Shown: in pieces, positions 59,086 through 64,000 of the stretch
Layout: every line of letters begins with the position of its first letter
Position numbering within the stretch: position 1 is the first letter of the stretch
NCBI RefSeq assembly: GCF_002960625.1
Contig: NZ_POJH01000030.1
Coordinates: forward strand, 62,001-126,000
Length of the DNA stretch: 64,000 bases
Direction of reading: 5' to 3'
Origin: Streptococcus suis
GTDB lineage: Bacteria > Bacillota > Bacilli > Lactobacillales > Streptococcaceae
Notes under the pieces: generated by a model
What the model saw: the letters and a program-made list of their open reading frames with translations, nothing else
The model's database searches: none
What the model was told of the DNA's origin: nothing
Translations under genes and position numbers: made by a program

Positions 59086-59361
59086 ATGAGAAAATTTTTT
59101 CAAGACCTCAATCAAGAATATCTGGAAACCAGAAGTTCAGTTGGAGAAGATAGGCTGGAATGGTTCATTCAGAGAAAGATGACCTGGGGCATGCGGTGGG
59201 GCTTGGTGCTCATGTTCATGTTTGTCGTGCAGCCTATAACCTACAATCCTTTCTTTCTCTTGGGCTGTTTTTATATAGGTTCTTTTTTGGGTTTGGTATA
59301 TATCCTAGGGCAAGTGTTTTTTGCAACTAGATCCATTTTCCGCAATTGGAAGAAAAAATAA
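59086..59361 (+). CDS. 91-residue membrane protein, unknown
   Basis: A hydrophilic start (MRKFFQDLNQEYLETRSSVG), then two hydrophobic segments (about 36-55 and 60-80) and a basic end, IFRNWKKK. A TATACT box about 60 bases upstream suggests its own promoter, but the LytTR repeats are absent. Family not recognised. Confidence 0.6.
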   Translation: MRKFFQDLNQEYLETRSSVGEDRLEWFIQRKMTWGMRWGLVLMFMFVVQPITYNPFFLLGCFYIGSFLGLVYILGQVFFATRSIFRNWKKK

Positions 59362-59395
59362 TCGCTCAGCTTGTTTAGGCTGGGCGATTGGTTTT
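59360..59395 (+). terminator. Terminator of 59086-59361
   Basis: AATCGCTCAGC / GCTGGGCGATT followed by GGTTTT. A nearly identical hairpin ends the metal regulator gene at 60034-60069. Confidence 0.7.
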
Positions 59396-59469
59396 GAAAG
59401 AGAATAGAGGAGATTTGATACTCAATGAACAGCAAAAATAGCCCTCTATACCTAATTTTAACTGCATGC

Positions 59470-59979
59470 TTATTCATTAAACTGTTTGTAGTATTTGTCG
59501 TTAAATAGATTTTGAAGGTTTATTTTTGGTTTGGGTTGTGCTTTTAAGATAGGGGGCAGGATTTTATTGAGGAGTAATTCCGCCTCTTTTTGATATTGTG
59601 AATCATATTTTTTTTGGTCTATATCATCAGTGTAATAATAAGAATAACTACCGAAATTATTGAAAATATATTTTTTATTTTCTGTATAATTCCAAATACG
59701 AATGTAGGGACCATTACTTAATATTATAGAATTATTTAGTAAAATTGCACCATTCCCATCAAGGTCATAGGATAATTTATTGGTCGAAGGTCTTTCAATA
59801 CTGTCCAGATGAGTTAAAATGATGACCAACTCAGGATTGGTCCCCTCTTTCCGAGGCAACTGTTGGACATAGTACCCTGCGTAGTGAGAGAGATTATATG
59901 CGATATACAGCTTTCCAATCCCCCAAAGTAGGAGGCTTATGAAGGTTAGGATAAGGGCAACAAGTAATTTCTTTTTCAT
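59470..59979 (-). CDS. Membrane-anchored extracellular protein, unknown
   Basis: A 169-residue protein with one N-terminal membrane helix (about 5-22, LLVALILTFISLLLWGIG) and no lipobox, followed by a soluble domain rich in Tyr, Asn and Asp (LSYDLDGNGAILLNNS, FGSYSYYYTDD). It is AT-rich. An AAGAGG site precedes the ATG. I recognise no family. It sits alone between the CPBP region and the metal regulator. Confidence 0.6.
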   Translation of the reverse strand: MKKKLLVALILTFISLLLWGIGKLYIAYNLSHYAGYYVQQLPRKEGTNPELVIILTHLDSIERPSTNKLSYDLDGNGAILLNNSIILSNGPYIRIWNYTENKKYIFNNFGSYSYYYTDDIDQKKYDSQYQKEAELLLNKILPPILKAQPKPKINLQNLFNDKYYKQFNE

Positions 59980-60033
59980 CCTCTTTTTCCTTTAGATTTT
60001 GATTCGGCATTCCTCTCTTTTTTACTAATACAA

Positions 60034-60069
60034 AACTAATCGCTCAGCTTATTAGGCTGGGCGATTAGT
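60034..60069 (-). terminator. Terminator of the DtxR-family regulator gene
   Basis: On the minus strand ACTAATCGCCCAGC pairs with GCTGAGCGATTAGT and is followed by TTTTG; it includes the gene's last codons. Confidence 0.75.
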
Positions 60070-60711
60070 CTTTTCTACGAATAATTCTTGGGCGATGGCT
60101 GTAGGGATAGCCAGTTCTTTGTTCTTGTACTGGATGGTGATGGTCTGGGCAAACTGGTCGAAGGCTGTCACAAGTAGTTGATCGCCGACAGCTAACTCAT
60201 GTTGTTCCAGGTATTGGAGAAGCTGGTAGAAGTCATGGATACGAACCAGTTGGTAGCTGCCAGTTTCGGTCAGTTGAGACAGCCGGGTCTGGTAGCGTTC
60301 TACAAGCAACTGGTTTTCTTTTGGGATGCTACCACCGTGTGGGCAGGTTTGGGGATAGCCCAGCAGTTTGTCCAGTTGGTTGATAAAATGGTCTGAAACG
60401 GTGTGTTCTAAAATTTCAGCTTCTTCATGGACTTGTTCAGGGGAATAGCCCAGCTGTTCAACTAAAAAGACTTCTATCAGGCGGTGCTTGCGGTAGAGGT
60501 TGGCTACCATTTCCAAGGCAGTTTGGCTGAGGAGATAACCTGCTGATTTATCTTTTTCAATCAGCTCTTCCGTGACCATTTTTTTCAGCATTTCGGAAAC
60601 GGCTGGGGCGGAAAAATTCATCTTTTCAGCAATCTGCTTATTGGTGATTTTCTGTTCTGTCTGCCCTAGTTCGTAAATGACTTTCAGGTAATCTTCTTTG
60701 TTTGGTGTCAT
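60052..60711 (-). CDS. DtxR-family metal-dependent regulator (MntR/ScaR/TroR-like)
   Basis: A 219-residue metalloregulator: an N-terminal winged helix (MTPNKEDYLKVIYELGQTEQ, AEKMNFSAPAVSEMLKKMV), a metal-binding dimerisation domain (HRLIEVFLVEQLGY, EEAEILEHTVSDHFI), and a C-terminal SH3-like FeoA domain. It is divergent from troABCD and probably represses it when manganese or a similar metal is plentiful. A palindrome in the tro promoter fits as its operator. Confidence 0.9.
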   Translation of the reverse strand: MTPNKEDYLKVIYELGQTEQKITNKQIAEKMNFSAPAVSEMLKKMVTEELIEKDKSAGYLLSQTALEMVANLYRKHRLIEVFLVEQLGYSPEQVHEEAEILEHTVSDHFINQLDKLLGYPQTCPHGGSIPKENQLLVERYQTRLSQLTETGSYQLVRIHDFYQLLQYLEQHELAVGDQLLVTAFDQFAQTITIQYKNKELAIPTAIAQELFVEKTNRPA

Positions 60712-60761
60712 ATTCTCTCACTTTCTAGTAAGAATAGTATACCAAAATTTTATAAAAATCA

Positions 60762-60815
60762 TTGACAGAAAGAATTTTTTAATATATATTAAAACTAAAG
60801 TTAAGCATGCCTAAC
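60762..60815 (+). promoter_or_regulatory. troABCD promoter with metal-regulator operator
   Basis: TTGACA (60762-60767), 17 bases and TATATT (60785-60790). GTTAAGCATGCCTAAC (60800-60815), a near-perfect palindrome of the DtxR/IdeR/ScaR kind, lies just downstream of the -10 box, where a bound repressor would block initiation. Confidence 0.65.
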
Positions 60816-60837
60816 AAAATGCAAAGGAGAACCTATC

Positions 60838-61761
60838 ATGAAAAAACTAATTCTTAGTTTGGCTCTGCTATTGTCCCTTATCGGACTAGGAGCCTGTCGT
60901 TCAACGCAAAGCCCAGAGGCTTCCGACAAGCCACGAGTGGCAGTCACGACCTCTTTCCTCAGCGATATGGTCTATCAGCTGGCAGGAGATGAGGTGGAGC
61001 GGGATCTACTAATTCCAGCGGGGGAAGACCCTCATTTGTACGTAGCCAAATCTAGTGATTTATCAAAATTACAAAAGGCTGACCTTGTTCTCTACCATGG
61101 TTTGCATTTTGAAGGCAAGATGGTGGAAGCCTTGGAAAAGACGGGAGTGGCGGTGTCTAAGAACTTTGACCAGTCGGATTTGACTACCATGGATGAAGAC
61201 GGGGAGCAGATTGTGGACCCTCACTTCTGGTTTTCTATTCCTCTCTATAAATCAGCGGTAGCGGTAGCTTCTGAGGAGTTGCAAAAACTGCTTCCGGAAA
61301 AAGCAGAGCTGATTCAGAAAAATACGGAAAATTACTTGGCTCAGTTGGATGACTTGCATACTTGGATTGAAAAAGAGTTGAGTGTCCTACCTGCTGAGAG
61401 CCGTTACCTAGTTACCCCACATGATGCCTTTAACTACTTCGCAGCCAGCTATGACTTCACTCTCTATGCACCGCAGGGCATTAGTACCGAGTCTGAAGTT
61501 GCCAACAGCGATATGATTGAAACGGTCAATATGATTTTAGAACATGGTATCAAGGCTATCTTCACCGAGTCAACAACCAGTCCAGAACGTATGGAAAAAT
61601 TGCAGGAAGCTGTCAAGGCCAAGGGTGGTCAGGTAGCGATTGTCAGCGGTGAAGGCAAGGAGTTATTCTCAGATTCCTTAGCACCAGAAGGGGAAGAGGG
61701 AGCGACATTTATCGATATGTATAAGCATAATGTCCAGTTAATTGTGGAGCATTTGCAGTAA
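60838..61761 (+). CDS. troA: Metal ABC transporter substrate-binding lipoprotein TroA
   Basis: Cluster A-I (ZnuA/PsaA-like) binding lipoprotein for manganese or zinc, 307 residues. The lipobox LIGLGAC gives Cys near residue 20. The metal ligands are expected in GEDPHLYVAKS, LYHGLHFEGKM, DPHFWFS and TESTTSPERM. No histidine-rich zinc loop is present. The first gene of the operon, with an AAAGGAGA site and a long helical backbone segment typical of the class. Confidence 0.92.
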   Translation: MKKLILSLALLLSLIGLGACRSTQSPEASDKPRVAVTTSFLSDMVYQLAGDEVERDLLIPAGEDPHLYVAKSSDLSKLQKADLVLYHGLHFEGKMVEALEKTGVAVSKNFDQSDLTTMDEDGEQIVDPHFWFSIPLYKSAVAVASEELQKLLPEKAELIQKNTENYLAQLDDLHTWIEKELSVLPAESRYLVTPHDAFNYFAASYDFTLYAPQGISTESEVANSDMIETVNMILEHGIKAIFTESTTSPERMEKLQEAVKAKGGQVAIVSGEGKELFSDSLAPEGEEGATFIDMYKHNVQLIVEHLQ

Positions 61762-61775
61762 GAAAGGTTGGAAGA

Positions 61776-62540
61776 ATGGAAGAAATACTGAGAGTTGAAG
61801 ACTTGTCCTTGCACTATGGTGCAGGACAGGTCAAGGCTCTAGATCAGGTCAGTTTTCAGCTGCCCAAGGGTTGTCGTGCGGCTTTGGTCGGACCAAATGG
61901 TGCAGGGAAATCCAGCTTGTTCAAGGCCATCTTGGGCTTAGAAAAAGGGGTGACGGGCAAGGTCTCGCTACTGGGTCAGTCGCAGCGGTTGGACCAAGTC
62001 ATTCAGAAAAAGGTTGCCTATATTCCCCAAGCCAGCCAGGTCAACTGGCAGTTTCCTGCAAGGGTTCTGGATATTGTCCTGATGGGGCGGTTTGCCCATA
62101 CCAGTGGTTTCTTCCGCCGACCAAGTTCCTTGGATAAGGAAAAGGCAGAGCAGGCTCTGGAAGAGATGAAGATCAGTGATTTACGCAATCGTCAGATTGA
62201 TCAGTTATCGGGAGGTCAGCGGCAACGAGTCTTTCTAGCTAGGGCCTTGGCTCAGGAAGCTGAACTCTACATGATGGACGAGCCTTTGGCTGGGATTGAT
62301 CAGGTGACAGAGCACGTCATCATGGACTGTTTGAAGAAGTTCCAGCAAGAAGGCAAGACCTCTTTGGTCATCCACCATGACCTTTTGACCTTGGAAAAGT
62401 ATTTTGACTATGTCCTCTGGCTCAATGGTCGCTTGGTGGCAGAGGGGGCTATGGAGCAGGTGGATTTGCTGCAAGCCTATCAGGCTGCCTATGGTCAGGA
62501 ACCTGCCTTGTTTCTAAAGGAGGGGCTTGGTCATGTTTGA
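61776..62540 (+). CDS. troB: Metal ABC transporter ATP-binding protein TroB
   Basis: A 254-residue ATPase for the TroA-TroC-TroD importer: Walker A GPNGAGKSS, signature LSGGQRQRVFLARAL, Walker B LYMMDEPLAGID and H-loop VIHHDL. It overlaps troC by 8 bases. Confidence 0.94.
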   Translation: MEEILRVEDLSLHYGAGQVKALDQVSFQLPKGCRAALVGPNGAGKSSLFKAILGLEKGVTGKVSLLGQSQRLDQVIQKKVAYIPQASQVNWQFPARVLDIVLMGRFAHTSGFFRRPSSLDKEKAEQALEEMKISDLRNRQIDQLSGGQRQRVFLARALAQEAELYMMDEPLAGIDQVTEHVIMDCLKKFQQEGKTSLVIHHDLLTLEKYFDYVLWLNGRLVAEGAMEQVDLLQAYQAAYGQEPALFLKEGLGHV

Positions 62541-63393
62541 TCTCTTGCAGGACTATTCTTTTTGGACAGTAGCTCTGGGAACCCTTGTTTTAGCCTTGGC
62601 GGCTAGTCAAATCGGGACCATTAGCGTCTTGACTAGGCAGAGTTTAATCGGAGATAGCTTGGGGCATGCGGCCTATCCAGGTATCATCCTGTCCTATATG
62701 GTCTTTCAGTCACGCCAACCCCTGCTCCTCTTGATTGGAGCGGTGGCTTCGGGTTACCTGTCCTATGGTCTGGTTAGCTGGCTCTGTCGAGGAGGACGGA
62801 CCAGTCGGGTCAATGCCTTGGCCCTGGTTTCAGCGGCTTTTTTTGGACTGGGCTTGGTTCTCAAGCAGTATGTTCAGGGCAATGTTGCCTTTCAAGGAGT
62901 TGCCCAGGCAGGCTTGGAAAACTATGTTTTTGGTCAGGCTGCCTTTATGCAACTGGATGATGTTGTATTGATTTGCCTAGTAGCCTTGCTAGCCTTGTTC
63001 CTATTTGGCTGGCACTACCAGTCACTTAAGCTTTATCTGTTTGACAGACAATTTGCCAAGCTAGTGGGGATTCCTGTGGAAAAGATTGACCGCCTGACCT
63101 TGTTTCTGATGATGAGTTTGATTGCGGTTGGCTTGAAGGTGGTTGGGGCTATCCTGATGAGTAGTTTCTTGATAGCTCCAGCCGTCTTTGGCTTGCTTTT
63201 AGGAAAGTCCTATGGCCAGACCTTGGTATTAGCAGCAGGAATTGCTGGATTTTCAGCCCTTCTTGGAAGCTATGTGAGTTCGGTGGTGACAGGGTTATCG
63301 ACTGGGCCGGCTATTATTGTTTGCTTAAGCTTGTCCTCTTTAGTGGCTTTTGCTTATGTGACCTATATCAGAAAGGAGAATGCAGGTGCTTGA
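62533..63393 (+). CDS. troC: Metal ABC transporter permease TroC
   Basis: An ABC-3-type permease of 286 residues with eight to nine hydrophobic segments, including SLIGDSLGHAAYPGIILSYM, the family hallmark, and KVVGAILMSSFLIAPAVFGL. ATG 62533 has an AGGAGG site upstream and lies inside the end of troB. A second permease follows, so the channel is a TroC-TroD heterodimer. Confidence 0.92.
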   Translation: MFDLLQDYSFWTVALGTLVLALAASQIGTISVLTRQSLIGDSLGHAAYPGIILSYMVFQSRQPLLLLIGAVASGYLSYGLVSWLCRGGRTSRVNALALVSAAFFGLGLVLKQYVQGNVAFQGVAQAGLENYVFGQAAFMQLDDVVLICLVALLALFLFGWHYQSLKLYLFDRQFAKLVGIPVEKIDRLTLFLMMSLIAVGLKVVGAILMSSFLIAPAVFGLLLGKSYGQTLVLAAGIAGFSALLGSYVSSVVTGLSTGPAIIVCLSLSSLVAFAYVTYIRKENAGA

Positions 63394-64000
63394 GGTCTTA
63401 TTGATTTTACTAGCTGTCGGTTCTTCTTGTGGCTTGATTGGGTCTGTCCTGGTGGTACGCAATCAGGCCATGCTGGCAGATGCCTTGTCCCACTCGGTCC
63501 TCTTGGGCATTGTACTGGGCTTCTTTGTCAGTCACAGCCTAGATTCCCCCCTGCTCTTGTTTGGGGCGGCGGTTTTTGGTCTACTGACAGTTCTAGCGAT
63601 TGAGGGGCTACACACTCGCAAGTTGGCTCAGGATGCGGCGACGGGCTTGCTCTTTACCTTTTTCTTTGCCCTAGCTGTTATTCTCATCTCCCTCTTTGCC
63701 CGTAATGTCCATCTGGACTTGGATATGGTTCTGATGGGCGAGGTGCTCTTTGCCCCTCTTAACAGGTTGGACCTCTTTGGTCTATCCCTACCCTTGGCCT
63801 TGGTCAAGTCCGTCGGGCTCTTGCTGGTCTTGCTGGTCTTCTTTTTCTTGAATTTTCAAGCTCTGACTCTCTATCTCTTGGACAAGGAGCAGGCTAAACT
63901 CCAAGGGATTGCCACTAAAAGGCTGGAGTTGGGATTGATTTTTCTGGTTTCCTTGACAACGGTATCGTCCTTTGAGGCGGTCGGCTCCATGGCGGTCATT
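63380..64000 (+). CDS. troD: Metal ABC transporter permease TroD, 3' end outside window
   Basis: The second ABC-3 permease. It starts at ATG 63380 inside the end of troC, behind an AAAGGAG site, and stays open to the window edge (207 codons of about 280-290 expected). Hallmarks are VVRNQAMLADALSHSVLLGI and LDLDMVLMGEVLFAPL-like segments; the end reads TTVSSFEAVGSMAVI. It completes the troABCD transporter. Confidence 0.92.
   Translation, partial: MQVLEVLLILLAVGSSCGLIGSVLVVRNQAMLADALSHSVLLGIVLGFFVSHSLDSPLLLFGAAVFGLLTVLAIEGLHTRKLAQDAATGLLFTFFFALAVILISLFARNVHLDLDMVLMGEVLFAPLNRLDLFGLSLPLALVKSVGLLLVLLVFFFLNFQALTLYLLDKEQAKLQGIATKRLELGLIFLVSLTTVSSFEAVGSMAVI

Noticed and set aside
1..64000. CRISPR array, rRNA operon, prophage or replication origin
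   Set aside because: No spaced direct-repeat array, rRNA sequence, phage structural gene or DnaA-box cluster was seen on reading the window.

Overview
The window reads as chromosome of a low-GC Gram-positive streptococcus, most probably Streptococcus suis. This is inferred from gene content and order, not from a database search: a maltodextrin regulon of streptococcal type, argR-mutS divergent from argS, nrdD and nrdG with small genes between them, prmA-rsmE, relA-dtd, a wall-anchored CpdB/SntA-type nucleotidase and a troABCD metal transporter. Most genes are ordinary core functions; the accessory material is concentrated at about 3.0-8.5, 32-35.5, 40.4-45.4 and 48.6-59.4 kb.

Layout. 1-3.0 kb: 5'-truncated aspS, a YitT membrane protein and nrdI. 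3.0-8.5 kb: a decayed gene remnant, then a 1656-residue surface protein whose only sortase motif (LPKTG) lies near its N-terminus. 8.7-17.9 kb: the maltodextrin regulon, with malX-malC-malD-malA-malR-pulA on the minus strand and malQ divergent, the two promoters carrying MalR-type operators. 18-29.4 kb: small membrane proteins, a secreted CHAP hydrolase, argS, argR-mutS, a LytTR/DUF3021 pair, and anaerobic nrdD behind a promoter overlapped by possible NrdR and Rex sites. 29.5-35.4 kb: a 44-residue protein, a cytosolic 5'-nucleotidase, a GNAT acetyltransferase, nrdG, and a three-gene ABC exporter flanked by an imperfect 27-bp direct repeat. 35.6-37.3 kb: tRNA-Lys(CTT), a probable 6S RNA, and rarA. 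37.3-48.6 kb: small housekeeping genes, prmA, rsmE, a 420-residue orphan protein, DUF554, a GNAT gene without a clear start codon, the CpdB/SntA-like ectonucleotidase, relA and dtd.

48.6-59.4 kb is the most distinctive region. A broken holin-like type I toxin locus, still carrying its antisense RNA promoter and apparently interrupted by a MITE-like repeat, precedes a LytTR response regulator and a ComD/BlpH-like histidine kinase. Downstream are five promoters of the same design: two 11-bp direct repeats at a 21-bp period, then exactly 29 bp to a TATACT -10 box. They drive clusters of very small membrane proteins and four CPBP (CAAX-protease-like) membrane proteins. No pheromone gene, peptide exporter or double-glycine bacteriocin is visible here, so the region resembles a bacteriocin-immunity (blp/pnc-like) regulon without its bacteriocin. 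Two genes in it are damaged, and an Fst-type toxin-antitoxin locus and a RelB/ParE pair lie among its operons.

59.4-64 kb: an unknown membrane-anchored protein, a DtxR-family metal regulator, and the divergent troABCD metal-uptake operon, with troD cut by the window end.
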